A DNA stretch of 64,000 bases from Blasia pusilla (lineage: Eukaryota; Marchantiophyta; Marchantiopsida; Blasiales). Location of the stretch: contig CM114275.1 in the NCBI GenBank assembly GCA_050084515.1, positions 186,001 to 250,000 of the forward strand, written 5' to 3'. The notes under the pieces were generated by a model. The model had not been told where the DNA came from. It saw nothing but the letters and a program-made list of their open reading frames with translations, and did not search any database. Shown here one piece after another: positions 20,815-32,454 of this stretch. A program made the position numbers and the translations under genes. Within the stretch, counting starts at the first letter, position 1; each line of letters starts with the position of its first letter.

Positions 20815-21610
20815 TAGGTTTGTTGCGCCAAGCACTGGTAGACACTATAAGCCTATCAAAGGTATAGAGGCTGATCATCCCCCAAGGAAGAGTGCTCAAT
20901 TACTTGGAAAGGCAAGTAGCAGCAAGGACTACAATCTTAGGATTAAGATGGATTATTCAATGTCTGAATCAGATGAGGAGGCTTGGTTGGAGGAAGGGAG
21001 GGTAAGAGAATTTTCTCATTTTGCTTGAAACAACTCTTATCTATTCTTGATACTATTCTTTGGTTCCCAAAGAATATTTTGATTCCAACATGGCTATTTG
21101 GATGGTGTGTTGAGTAGCCAAGGACAAAGGAGCAGGATGCAAAGCCACCAATCTCTACACCGCCCTTGCAACAACCCATATCATCAACGGTAGATCAAAG
21201 GGTAATATTTACTCTCGATCTCTATTCTGGTTTTTTGGTTTTGGTTGCATTTCCAAGCCAATTTTGAAAGGTGTGTTGTGCATACTCATTTTCCATAGTT
21301 ATTATTGATCATATGAAGTGCATTGCCTCTCAAATTGTAGACATTGGAAGGGACTACGTCAGATGCCACCTTGCAAATGCAACCATATCCTCAGTCACCT
21401 TGGTCACAAAATCAGATGCCGTGGTGGCTTCCAATGATGATGCAAGCACCAATGGCATTTGGTAATCAATCCCAACAAAAATGGCCTACCACCCGGCAAA
21501 CTTCTCAACCTGGCTCCCCTCCTTGGGTAAGTATTCAGTTATGTGATTCAAAGCAATTCAAACCAATTGTTGTCAAGTTAAGATTTCATGAGACCATTCT
21601 CAACAAATGA
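20815..21610 (+). pseudogene. Second (TnpA-like) gene of element A, N-terminal exons
   Basis: The first exon-like block (about 20,815-21,004) reads KPIKGIEADHPPRKSAQLLGK and then a Ser/Glu/Asp-rich segment (SMSESDEEAW). A second block near 21,355-21,530 is rich in Pro, Gln, Met and Trp (a PQSPWSQNQMPWWLP run). Neither is a named domain. They are assigned to the second gene by position before the Ptta-like exon at 21,930-22,466. Exact splice sites are not fixed; a GGTAAG near 21,002 and GGGTAAG near 21,523 are candidate donors. Confidence 0.45.
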
Positions 21611-21929
21611 GATTATGTTATTTTGTGCTTGACATGGAGGAGGGCCATTCCCACCACCACCTCCACATCCACCACGTTGTTCTTCCGGGGTTGAAGATGA
21701 CCAACTATATCGCAGTAGATCACAATCATGCACAACACCAAGCCCAACAAAAAATGTGTCTTCTCGATAAGGTGCAAGTGTAGGTATGCATCATTGGTTT
21801 TATGATTGTGTTAGAGTTTCAGGTTTGATTACATTCTAGTTTGATGATAATGTTCAGAACGGAGGATGGGTTTCCTAACACATACAGATGAATTTGAAAT
21901 TATTCTTTCAAGAGAAAGGAGGAGTAGGT

Positions 21930-22466
21930 CCAAGCGTGACCAATGGAAGCGTGATGTGTCAATCCGCAAATAGGAGAATGTGAAGCCTAGATGCGAATTA
22001 CAACCGAATGGCCATCCAAACACGAAGGTACCAGGCTATGAGCCTTGGTTGAATGAATTGAAAGTTTGGGTGATTAGATACTTGGACCTATCATGCGTCG
22101 AGATTAGGAAGCAAAACTTAGTGAGGATGGCAACCATCCAAAATCACAAACTTGAGTCGTACACGTATGTGAGTGCTCAATCTCTCTTCCTCAAATATAT
22201 GAGAAAAAATAATTTCTCAACTTTTGAAAATAGAGAGGTCCAATATTAAGAATTATTGGATCATTCATGGGGCTCACCGCGCAGTCCCATGTCACCTTGA
22301 TACTGATGAAGAGTCATGGGCCAGATTGGTAGATTATTGGCTCTCAAAGAAGGGCAAGATGAAAGCAAAAAAGATGGCAAGAGCTAGATCGAAAGTCCAC
22401 ACTCTAAATTATACTGGACGGGCAGGTCTAGATGGACTAGATGTAAGTTTACTTGGAAAATTGTGA
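21930..22466 (+). pseudogene. Ptta/En-Spm-like DNA-binding domain (element A)
   Basis: Two frames joined by a frameshift near 22,225 give a VPGYEPWLNELKVW block, a YLDLSCVEI block, a VPCHLDTDEESWARLVDYWLS block and a terminal SKVHTLNYTGRAGLDG. The W-LVDYW and the Arg-rich HTGxxG-like end fit the plant transposase Ptta/En-Spm family, the smaller CACTA protein that binds subterminal repeats. The copy in element B (34,352-34,840) matches block for block without the frameshift. It would act in the nucleus together with Tnp2. Confidence 0.65.
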
Positions 22467-22907
22467 GCAGATATATCTCAATATCTCTTTTGTGTTTTTC
22501 TTGCTTCAATAAAATACATATAAATCAATGTGTCCGCGATATTGGACAAATATGTTGCTTTGTGCTTGTGGATTAGGGTATATTTTGCCTTGAGATAATT
22601 TCTTCTCTACTCCTTAATGTCCTTGAAGTTCACATTGGTAATTAGTTTGTGTTAGAGGTATGTACACAGGTATCCCAAGGTCCTACAAAAGGGTTGGTGG
22701 CAACAAAAATTGGAGGGGACCAATCTGACCTCCCCAAACAATCAAGAGTTACACAATTGAGCTCTCTTGTAAGTGCACTCTTCAATGATACAAGTCTCTA
22801 GATCTTCAATGAGCAAGGATAAATTGGTTAAACTTTGCAGATATGATTCTCTTCGTCTAAGTATACTTTGGAACCCTATGTACTTAAACTTTGGTTCTTC
22901 TCCTATG

Positions 22908-23140
22908 TCAGAGTGTGGAATCCAGGGTTACCATCCAATTGGAAGAGGTTGAGAAGAAGTGGAGTGCACATATGGATGAGGTGAAGTCGCAAATGGAGAT
23001 ATAAAATAAGACACTAGGAGCGCTCATGGAGATGGTATCTAAACTCGCTTCACAAAATGCACCCATTGCATCCAAGCGAATTTTCAACAATCTATACGTA
23101 GAGTCGATTCCAACCTCTGATGGAGATCCTAAATCAGGTA
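22908..23140 (+). pseudogene. Coiled-coil exon of the second gene (element A)
   Basis: Translating from about 22,911 gives SVESRVTIQLEEVEKKW and then a Glu/Lys/Met-rich heptad-like stretch with one TAA stop near 23,003, ending in a DGDPKSGK-like sequence before a GGTAAG donor at 23,137. Element B has the same exon (33,587-33,817, SVESSITTELLKVKKKW). It is likely a dimerisation segment. Downstream 23,370-23,470 may hold one more exon (a PPIYDLKVMVEGK-like reading), after which the element is cut off. Confidence 0.55.
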
Positions 23141-23559
23141 AGCTCAAATTCTAGCACAACTTTGTTTCATTCATGGTTGCATGTTCTTTGAATGTGGAAG
23201 ATTACTCTTACATAGGCAGCATGCTCTTCTCATCTAACTAAATTCAAGAAATATGAGAGTAATTCCCTGAACTCTATTCTGCCCATGTTTTCTTTTTAAC
23301 TTTCAAACTTTGTCCTTGGTGTTATTTGCTACTAACTATGGAATTATATGTAATTCATACATGAAAAGGCAAGATTGACTCTCCACCAATTTATGATCTC
23401 AAAGTAATGGTCGAGGGTAAAAACATGGGTACAACTCATAGTGAAGATCATGCACTACATACTCAACACGTAAGGAGTTCTATTCATACTCCATTGCTTT
23501 GTGTAGAATTCAGTTGAGACTAGGACTATGTCTAGTGTTCGGACCAAGGGCTAGAGAGG

Positions 23560-24470
23560 GCACGATAGCAAGTTGCCAGCCCATGTGGGCCTATCTAGAG
23601 GTCGTGTACTAGGTGATCTCGTTGGGGGACGAGGAGTTGGATTCGCTCGAGGGGGTGGTGGAGGAACCCGTGGAGGAGGTAGAGTCCCACCACCTAGACG
23701 CGTTGAGGGAGACGACGGGCGTGAGGCTGGGATGGCTGCTCAGATATAATAGCTATCGGAGCATATTTCCGCTTTGGCATTGAGGTTACCCGATGTCGGA
23801 TCCGTGGCATCAACATCTTATGGAGTTGCCAAAGATATGGAGGATCCTGGTTGAATGTGCGGAGTTGCCCAAATGGAGGCCGCCAAAGTTGTTACTTGTG
23901 GAGGAGCGGAGTTGGATCCACAGCGAGGGGAAGCTAGGAAACAGACCAAGCTTCCTCAATCCTTCACGTTGTCCGAGGCAATAAGGACCCCATCGATGGA
24001 TCCTAATGAGAGTTCTCAGAGAGTTGGTGATGTTGTTGGTGTGCAAGCACGGAGGGCGATGGGAGAAGTGAGTGCAACGACTCCTATTGTTGATGCTCAG
24101 GAGGAGCATATGTTGAGCACATTGTTAGGGGCGGCCACTGTTGTCTACCGCGCTCCTTTATTTTTTGCTTCCAATGTTATGACATTGAGGAGGTACGCTC
24201 ACCGAGGTTTTTCAGCTGGCCGCTATGCTATATGAGTGTGGAGTTGGAGTTCCTTGCATCACATTCAGAAGTGATTGCAAAGGAGGTGATGGACATGCCT
24301 TTGGAGCTGATGCTTGGGCCGGCCACAATAGATTCATGGCAAGCTGCGGTTGCTAGGATGGCGGAGATGCTTGCTAGACTGGCGATAGAGCATGCCATGG
24401 CTTCCTTTGGTGTTTTATTTTTGAATAACCGGGGAGAGGTCTTCCAGTTGATGAGTCCAGGAGGTAGAGT
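23560..24470 (+). pseudogene. Gag-like region of Ty3-like copy 2
   Basis: The 5' part has a Gly-rich stretch (GRGVGFARGGGGGTRGG-like reading near 23,620-23,690). Then comes a segment matching copy 1 (LDPQRGEARKQTKLP near 23,912-23,960), a SEVIAKEVMDMPLE block near 24,265-24,305 and a DSWQAAVARMAEMLAR block near 24,330-24,375. The last two are also found, inverted, at 26,150-26,320. The longest frames are 23,855-24,235 and 24,232-24,591, overlapping by a frameshift. No zinc knuckle was identified. The gag assignment is by position. Confidence 0.5.
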
Positions 24471-24969
24471 TGTTAGTCCGCAGCGTGTCTTGTTTGATTC
24501 AAGAGCGCAACCCTTGATGTTGGGAAAAGCGTCATTCAGAGGATTGGGCTTGATGAGAGCCGATGTAGAGCGTTGTCCATTCCGGATATAGATATCCTTG
24601 GGTGGAGCAAGTACCACACAGTATATCATTCGACAGGAGGTCGTGGTGTGGAGTTGCCCCAAACATCCTTCAGATGAGTGTGTGGTGCAAGCCAAGGGGA
24701 TAGTGACCGATGTAGATTCCTATAACGTCTTGGTTGGTGGAGCAGTGTTGTACCCGATGGGGTTTTCCCTGGAAAAATGGGAGGAGTTAGCATCCTACAC
24801 ACCAAGCTGGCAGTCAAGTGATGGGCGCCTTAGCTCATTACCCGTTCAATTTACAGGTGCAGTGATCGAGCGTTGGCCAAGAGAGATGGCATTCTTAGCA
24901 GCATTTAGCAACGCCATCACTTGGACACTCCCATTCTTGACATTTCTATGGAGAGGAATGTCATGGTAG
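24470..24969 (+). pseudogene. Retropepsin-like protease of Ty3-like copy 2, active site damaged
   Basis: The block VLFDSRAQPLMLGK at about 24,487-24,528 aligns with the copy 1 active site, but DSG has become DSR, which removes the conserved Gly of the aspartic protease triad. A TAG at 24,589 interrupts the frame; it then continues as a SYNVLV-like strand and a GAVLYPMGF block, then a PSWQSSDGR block. These downstream blocks support identity with copy 1 and show the frame was once continuous with Gag upstream. Confidence 0.65.
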
Positions 24970-25119
24970 CCATATTAGTCTCTGGAGGAGAGATGCCGCT
25001 TTGGGGCTCGAGTGAGGAACTTCAACGCTTAGCCATTGAGCATGTGCAGACCGCGTGGAGCGAGACGTTTGCACTAGAGCGTGACGGGTCAGAGGAACCC
25101 GAGGTAGTTGAGAGTGCTA

Positions 25120-25665
25120 TGATGACGCCCTTGGATACGATACCCATTGTGTGGCGCATCCTAGAGGAGGGTATTCGGGTGTTAGATCTCTTCGGAGGGA
25201 TCAACACTGGGTTAGTTGGTGTTTTGCAGGCAGGAGTGCGCGTGAAGCAATATCTGTATGTGGAGATTGATGATGTTGCGAGGCGCGCTTCACTTCATCA
25301 TGGGGCGCGGTTACGCCTCAAATTTCCCAACTTGTTGTTTGCGTCCGCCGTCGAGGGATACTAGAGTTCCCTACTGAGGGACATTTCATTGATGGGGGCG
25401 CACGACTTGGAGCGGGTAGGGACCATAGACTTGGTCATTGCTAGTTGGCCATGTTAGGGCCAGTCGAGTGTTGGACGAGTTAGCGGATTAGTTGACTCGC
25501 GGTCCCGGTTTTTTTGGGAGATGATGCAGGTTTTGCGACACTTGTAAGAGCATCACTCCCGTTCTCCAACATACATTCTAGAGAATGTACCGATCTTGGG
25601 AGATTGGAGATCACGGGTAGTGATGAATGCACATAAGGTGCGTGATTCGACGACAAGTGCATCCA
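25120..25665 (+). pseudogene. Retroelement-encoded cytosine-5 DNA methyltransferase, copy 2
   Basis: A single frame reads motif I (VLDLFGGINTG, from 25,178), a VLQAG and YLYVEID block with the acidic residue that binds the cofactor, a HDLERVG block, motif IV (WPC at 25,446-25,454), a FFWEMMQVL block, and motif VI with Glu-Asn-Val at 25,581-25,589 followed by GDWRSRVVMNAHKVRD. Three in-frame stops interrupt it: TAG at 25,362, TAG at 25,455 directly after the catalytic Cys, and TAA near 25,545. The presence of motifs I, IV and VI in order is diagnostic of C5-methyltransferases. The target-recognition part is missing. The Dnmt3-like versus other subclass was not determined. Confidence 0.8.
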
Positions 25666-25834
25666 TCGTCGTTTTAGGTCTCTCGCGTGGAGACTCTCGA
25701 AGCCTCGCACCACTCTAGGTAAACCCTCTAGAGCTACCCTCAAGTCCACCACCTTGCCTCTCAAAGTCCCGAAAGGATGCCGTGATGACCCGCGTGCCCC
25801 TCTCACACGATCACTTCCACGTTGTAGGTATATC
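25666..25834. other. Joint between copy 2 and R1
   Basis: No feature was recognised. At the right edge a stem-loop-like pair is visible: TATATCTCAAGGAG near 25,829 and CTCCTTGAGGTATA near 25,866. Confidence 0.35.
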
Positions 25835-26150
25835 TCAAGGAGATAATGAGCTCTTAAGCTCTCTTCTCCTTGAGGTATATCCCCTTCCTCTCCCAAGCTC
25901 TCTCATCGGTAACCTATGCTCGTAGGTCATCTCCTTGGCTCTTGATCTGCTATAGCGGGTCAATGATCACATCCCAAAGTGAAAAATCAACTCTGTCAAA
26001 TATGGAAACTTACCTGAAATAGTAAGTTTCTCTATATGGCTCCAAATGAGCCGGAACGAAGGGAAACTTGCTCTCTCAGGTTTCCTGGGATCTCAGCAGG
26101 TCATCCTCGACCTCTTGAATCGGTCCTCCTCTACTCGAGAAGGCGATCTA
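25835..26150 (-). repeat. R1 dispersed repeat, copy 2
   Basis: It is the inverted match of 4,110-4,445 and runs parallel to 29,330-29,620. Shared landmarks are GAGGTATAT/AGGTATAC, CCTCTCCCAAGC, AGCGGGTCAA/AGTGGGTCAA and GGCTCCAAATGAGCC. It lacks the part of R1 that contains the GGTTTGGTTTGACATG block. Confidence 0.6.
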
Positions 26151-26320
26151 CAAGGTCTAGCGGGCATCTCCGCCATCCTAGCAACCGTAACCTGCCATGA
26201 ATCTAAGGTGGACGGCCCGAGCATTGACTCCAAGGGCAAGTCCATCACCTCCTTTGCAATCACTTTTGAATGTTGTTGTGTCGAGAGCCTTTCTTTGAGT
26301 AAGGGCAGGCCTTCTAACAC
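26150..26320 (-). pseudogene. Inverted gag-like fragment of the Ty3-methyltransferase family
   Basis: The minus-strand frame contains SKVIAKEVMDLPLESMLGP followed by DSWQVTVARMAEMPAR, matching copy 2 at about 24,260-24,375 on the plus strand. It is directly joined to R1 copy 2 in the same orientation. It is therefore part of a third copy of the family, facing copy 2 head-on. About 55 residues survive. Confidence 0.65.
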
Positions 26321-26399
26321 GGCAAACGTGGTCGATGCAAGGTGCTCTCTAAGAAGTTCTCCTTTTTGAACACAAGATTATTATGTATACTCTCCATTC

Positions 26400-27540
26400 T
26401 CTCACGACAGGTATCACAAATGGAAGTGCCGAGACAATCAACTCTTCGTAACATCGGACCCGGAATTCATAACTATAAAATCCCTATAAACTACTTTACG
26501 CTTGTACACGAGGAAGATAGCACAACTAGTGTTAAACTCTACTTGAGCAAGCCTATTGACGTCCATGGATCGCTATATAAGGGCATACAAAATACAATCC
26601 CATGTCCTTCCATATGTGACGATAGGAAGGATCACCAAAGTTGGAGATTGAGTGACCTGGTTCATGAACGCCTCTCCAAAGTAATAAACTAAATAGTGAG
26701 TGAACGAGTGCCTATCTACAAAGAGTATCTTGAGATGGTATGGATTGAGGAAAGGAAAGTCGGGCGCAGCTTGTGCTCCACCCCTATCCATGTTTGATAG
26801 ACATTCTCTACTCTCCTCAAGAATGGATTTTGGCGAAGTTATTCTCCCAAGAGGGATAATCCACTCTCATTGGGAAGGTAACAAACCAAAACATTCATTA
26901 TTTTAGTATGACTAAACTCCTCTAAGGTGACAAACCTCTCATCTCCACACACACACCACACTCTAGAAAGCTCTCAAAGAATAGAACATGGTCAAGTTAC
27001 TCTCCCAAGAGGGATGATCCACTCTCATTGGAAGAGCAAGCAATCCCAATGCCATACAATCAAGAGTGACACGAGAGACTCAAGATGTGAAATAGAAGGT
27101 GATGAACCTTTGAAGGTCCCTCCTCTTTATATACTCACAAGTGATCCACAAGAGTACGAAATAGAACTAATCGTATCTTGTATCACATGGCTTCCTCTCC
27201 AATCTTAGCCAATCATATTTTGACACAAGTAGATTTTCTCTTATCTCTTCCAAAATATCCTCTTTTACCCACTTGATATTTCCAAATTATCCCAACCAAC
27301 CTAGCCATCAACCAAGCATGCTTTTTCTTTTGATTAAAGCACCAAACTCACTACTTTATTTTTATAAAGTCATCTTTTATTTATTACCTCTTTTCCTAAA
27401 GTTGGGCCCGCATAAAAGACGCACCATAAAGAGGTTTAAACATGAGAATTTCCTTTTCCTAAACTAATTTACTTAATTCTAATAAAACTCTATCTAACAC
27501 TTAACGAGGAAGGAGTTTATACACTGGCTAATTTAACTAT
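26400..27540 (-). mobile_element. 5' leader fragment of a second chromovirus-like gypsy element
   Basis: The minus strand matches the region between the 5' LTR and gag of the complete gypsy element (52,780-53,290), including its leader reading frame. A block reading TCCCAAGAGGGA...CCACTCTCATTGGAAGAGCAA (26,860 and 27,005) corresponds to 53,255-53,290 of the complete element. A CTTTATATAC at 27,122-27,131 corresponds to the LTR TATA box. The remaining LTR-like part is strongly diverged. No gag or pol is attached. Confidence 0.5.
26573..26791 (-). pseudogene. Leader reading frame of a gypsy element, second copy
   Basis: The frame of 72 residues aligns with the leader frame at 52,930-53,199 through the blocks APDFPFLNPY, VDRHSFTHYLVYYFGEAFM and VILPIVTYGRTWDC. 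Both copies are open over this span. It is not a known gag or pol domain. The short leader protein, if made, would precede Gag. Confidence 0.5.
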
Positions 27541-27574
27541 ACGACACCGCTCCAATGATGGTGCAACTCGTTGA

Positions 27575-28536
27575 TTGTTGCGGAAGCGTATATTTAGAAG
27601 GACACGATCTCATCGCCGATCTGCACCCAAACACGCACTCTCGTTAGTCGGGTCTGGGCCAACCATGGTTCCAACCCACCGAGCTCTCAACTCGGCGTCT
27701 CATCAAGCTCAACCTTCCTTACTTCCTAGTTTCCAAAACATGGCAAGTCCTTCAAGATTTGGAACAGACTTCTTGATTAGTCCAGGAACCTAAACCGACA
27801 CTTGCGCGCCTAGCGATCCTAACTGTTCAACGGACCTTGTCTGAGTTCCAAACCGAGGCCCAAGTAATTGAGTCGCGGGGTGAAATCCAAGAGGGATGTC
27901 TAAAATCGTCTCCATAGACTTGGTTCAGGTTTTCCAACCGAACCCCAAACTCTCGATCCGTTCCATGCCCTTGAGCCGCCCCGTGGCGCCCAAAGTGGGG
28001 TTCGAGTTCCAAGCACTCTTGGAGACCTTCCTCCCTTACTAGTACTTCTGGGGTTCTCCAATAACCCCTCACCTTTGGAAAATTAGGGTTGGGCCCTTCA
28101 TTGTGGCCCTCAACCCGACTCTACTTATAGTCGTTTCCGGATTGTTTCTCAGCTGCTGCATATGCGTTTGCAAAGATCTTTAGTGCGTTTGAACCGACTT
28201 TCTATAAGCTTTCTAACGCATCCTTTTTCAATCCAAATGCATCTTGGCGCTAAAATTTATGACCATAAATACAGTCGAAAACTCTCAAATGCTAGTGGCG
28301 TCCCAAATCCGGATTCCTTCCTTTGGCAACCCACTTTCTAGACTCAACTCCTTTCAAGTCTTGTTCCGCGTTTGGTCCAGGTTTCTCAATCGTGATCACA
28401 ACATCTGAAACGCAAAGCCTTGCTTGCATCCCGTCTCTTGTCTCTTCTTCGAGACCACTCCAACGCGCAAACCATCGTAACGTGAGCCCGCTAGTGTTCT
28501 GATGTTCCGCTTTGGCACTCGTTTGGTCATGAGGGT
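27575..28536 (+). repeat. R2 dispersed repeat, copy 2 (candidate solo LTR)
   Basis: This is the inverted partner of 11,705-12,665 over 962 bp. On the plus strand it starts TTGTTGCGGAAGCG. Identity is high throughout with scattered substitutions and single-base indels. It is not surrounded by the 66-bp array found around copy 1, which shows that array and R2 are separate units. No proven target duplication. Confidence 0.7.
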
Positions 28537-29154
28537 CGCGACAAGTACGATGTGGCCATGAGCGGCAATCACCGGCACATTGCGGCTACGGGCGTCATGA
28601 CACGGTACTCGATTGTCATCGAGCGGCTACAAATCATGATATAGCAAAGCGGAAAGAAATGGCGATCCTAGCACTAAAAAAGGATCACGTGTCATCCTGA
28701 AACAGACAACTCTCACATGGTTGGTGTGCGATAGTTGATGACAAAACTACTATGACAATGGCAGCATCAATCATCAAATAAACAAAGCACATCGTGGCAG
28801 CGCCAGTCATCAAATCAATGACTGTTGCTAGAGGACGTCCATGCAGGGACTGTAGGGAATGACTACTGATGGCGATAGCATGCCGTGGAACTGGATGGCA
28901 CAGGTTGACGTTCGTCAGACGTAGTAGGGCAAACCGGGTGTACCGTAGCCGACCAAGGTTGCGTGGAGTAAGCGGTGGCCACCCGCAAGTGATTAGGGAA
29001 CCGTCGCATCGGAGGCAAGGTGACCCTTTGGGGACGGCAATAGTTGTGGCTGAAGGAAGGGCCACACAAAGTTCGGCGGCAACTAGAGGGCTCGGGCTCA
29101 AAACACGGTAGGTGGATTTCGGGGGCTACTCTCACTCTTGGTAAATTGATCCAA
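28537..29154. other. GC-richer region without a recognised gene
   Basis: A minus-strand frame of 138 residues (28,685-29,101) is open but has no recognisable domain and overlaps other open frames. No repeat relationship to the remainder of the window was seen. Confidence 0.35.
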
Positions 29155-29632
29155 TCTCACATCATATCTCGTACTAAGATCTCCATGGTATGCACTCTCT
29201 CTCATGTCAAACCAAACCCACTCTCCTAATGAGAGTTTTGGGTTACACACATAAGGCAAGGAGGACCATAATTCCGCCGCCTCATGCCAAGAGGTTCAAC
29301 AAAGAGAGAATGAGCTCTCAAGCTCTCTCTCTCTTGGAGGTATACCCCTTTCCCTCTCCCAAGCCTTATATGCTCGCAGGTCACCTCCTTGCTCTTGACC
29401 TACTGTAGTGGGTCAAGGGCCACTTACCAAAGTGGAAAGTAAAGTATACCAAAAATGGTAACTTAGTCAAAATAGTAAGTTCCTTAATATGGCTCCAAAT
29501 GAGCCGAAACAAAGGGGAAACCTGCTCTTGCATGTTACCCGTGGCCTGAATAGATCATCCGCGACTTCTTGAGGTTGTCCTCTATAGTATCTCCAAAGGT
29601 GCTCTACTAGATCTTGTCGATCTATCATAAAA
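29155..29632 (-). repeat. R1 dispersed repeat, copy 3
   Basis: This is the inverted match of almost all of 4,110-4,595, including the CATGTCAAACCAAACCC block, GGTATACC, the GGCTCCAAATGAGCC block and the GCTCTACTAGATCTTGTCGATC end. It is the most complete partner of copy 1. Confidence 0.65.
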
Positions 29633-30562
<930 letters not shown>

Positions 30563-30689
30563 AGATGTTAGTAGTAGTAGCAAGGGGACTTAGAGTACGA
30601 GGCAAGAAGTGAAGTGGGTTTTCCAATAATGAAACTCCCAAATCGGGCACGGGAGTTTCAAGGAAAGAGACAAGAAACACTAGAACAAT

Positions 30690-31560
30690 TCCATAGTTTT
30701 ATGAGTGGCTCATATGACTCCCTCAAGTCATATATGCCTTAAAGTGACTGGAAATGACTGATGAGTCATAGAGTCATAAAGCCTAGTCATCTACCATACC
30801 ATGACTCGAGTCATTTTAGGATGAGAGACCTAGTCACTCATTTAAATGACTAATATATCACTAAAGACATATAATATGATGACCATATCAGCATATGGCG
30901 TGGCAAGTCTTCAAGTACGACTACTTAAATCATGACACATGTCACATTGTATGAGTCAACTGTAGTCATATTGTTCGGAGAATTTCATAAAAATGACTTC
31001 ACATTCAATTCTATCACTAAGCTTTTAAATATGACTAAGTCATATTGATCATTTTGTTTCGTCTAAATGACTTTAAATGGTTATATACAACTCAATAAAT
31101 GACACGGTCTTTGTGTATGACTCAAGTCTGACTACTTTGTATGACTCCATGCTTTGTGAATATGACTAGGAACTTAAATATGTGATTGTTTTAAATGACT
31201 CCATGCTTTTTTTAATACATTTTTTCTTATGACTAGAATCTAACTTCTATATGATTGATATTTTGCATGACAAGTATGAATGACTCCACGATTCATTAAT
31301 ATGAGTGCATGATAGATGAATATGACTAGGTACCTACATATTTGACTTTTAAATGACTGTATATGGTTTTAGTATGATTTGGTACATGTTTGGATCAGTA
31401 GTTTAAATGATTGCATATTGTTTTAGTATGATTTGGTACATGTTTGACATCAGTAGTTTAAATGACTACATATGGTGTGATATGACTAGAGTTTGGCTAC
31501 ATTATATGACTGAATGATTTATGGCTAATATGATTCATATGATATTTAAATGACTTCAAG
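30690..31560. repeat. 3' subterminal repeat array of element B
   Basis: More than twenty ATGACT or AGTCAT words occur in both orientations, often as TATGACTAG or AAATGACT, spaced by 15 to 60 bp. In En/Spm-type elements such short subterminal repeats are the binding sites of the TnpA-type protein. Within it the unit TTTTAGTATGATTTGGTACATG is duplicated near 31,365 and 31,420. Confidence 0.75.
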
Positions 31561-31971
31561 ATATGGGAATCAGAAGTAGATCTCATGATAGAAGGCTAAG
31601 GTTCTCTTTGCACAATGTAGCCTATCCATTCATGCATTGATTCTCACAAGGCATCGATAAAATAACCAAATCAAGGGAAAGGTGGAGATTTTAGTTCAGA
31701 CACTCCATTCATCAAGTGAGAATGCGGTGTAAAAACAAATATGTGATTGGAAACTACTAACTCTCCAATGCATGAACTAGAATAAAATTCTATACTCTCA
31801 TATTGAAGAAAAGTAAATTTAGCAACAAAGAAAGTGGTCATAAAGATTACTACAAGTAATCAAGAGTGATTTCTATGGAGAGTTTGAGATTTCATAGAGA
31901 ACCAGTCAACAAAACATGCACTATTATAAGTAAGTATTGTCTACATATAGGCATGAATGTCTAATATTAGC

Positions 31972-32295
31972 CTATGATTTCTTCAAATTTACTTCAGGCC
32001 AAAGTATTGAACCTCCAAGAGCATCATCCACAGTGTGTTGGGATGGCATATCAGCCTCATTTGGCTGCCATAACTTATGATCCAAGAATGCAAGATGGAC
32101 AATCTTCAGATCCACCCGTACCACCCCCGATAGGATATCACTCCCATTAAATTTGTGTTGTCCACTCAAGCTAGTTACAACATCAGTGCCCAAAATTTTT
32201 CTGCTGAGCTTGGGCTTTAGGAGTTGAACCTCATCACCCACACGAATCTGCAAACCCAAGATCCTCGAATGAGTCTTTGGAGGAAACAAATGCAT
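31972..32295 (-). pseudogene. C-terminal exon of second (TnpA-like) gene, element B
   Basis: The frame of about 107 residues shows RVGDEVQLLKPKLSRKILG, a GVVRVDL block, a HKLWQPNEAD block and GGSILWPEVNLKK at the end, with a stop after KKS. It matches element D (6,350-6,640). The C-terminal SILWPE resembles the conserved Trp-Pro end of TnpA-like proteins in other plant CACTA elements. It is the last exon before the 3' subterminal array, as expected. Confidence 0.6.
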
Positions 32296-32315
32296 AAAGT
32301 TGGTGTTGGAGATAT

Positions 32316-32450
32316 AACTTTATTCAAGTGCTACAATATTTAAAGTTATCAATAACTTTATTAATAACTAATAATGTGTTGGTGGTTTATCTCCAATTGA
32401 TATTAGTTACAATTCTTTCAATTGAAATATTGTAGCACTTGAATAAAGTT
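32316..32450. repeat. Perfect 26-bp inverted repeat, 83-bp spacer
   Basis: The arm 32,316-32,341 is the exact reverse complement of 32,425-32,450. The spacer contains further AATAACTTTATTAATAAC-type small repeats. It falls in an apparent intron next to the exon at 32,418-32,654. Confidence 0.85.
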
Positions 32451-32454
32451 TTGA

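Larger units (their letters stand above)
17640..23530 (+). mobile_element. CACTA element A, internal part without termini
   Basis: The plus strand carries a tnp2 gene lacking its N-terminal half, followed by a second gene with Ptta-like and coiled-coil exons. Exon order and wording parallel element B on the opposite strand. The left end is lost at the (CT)n/(GA)n block and the right end is lost where the Ty3-like copy 2 begins near 23,540, so neither the CACTAG ends nor subterminal arrays remain. Several stops and frameshifts make it inactive. Confidence 0.8.
23540..25665 (+). mobile_element. Ty3-like retroelement copy 2 with methyltransferase, fragment
   Basis: A gag-like region, protease and cytosine methyltransferase occur in the same order as in copy 1. 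The left boundary is near 23,540, where element A stops and a Gly/Arg-rich coding-like region begins. The right boundary is about 25,665, beyond the ENV motif of the methyltransferase; RT, RNase H and integrase are absent. The methyltransferase part extends further 3' than in copy 1. Together the two copies show that the methyltransferase sits between protease and polymerase in this family. Confidence 0.75.

Noticed and set aside
28685-29101. 138-residue minus-strand frame
   Set aside because: No domain, no homologue in the window and overlapping open frames on the other strand.
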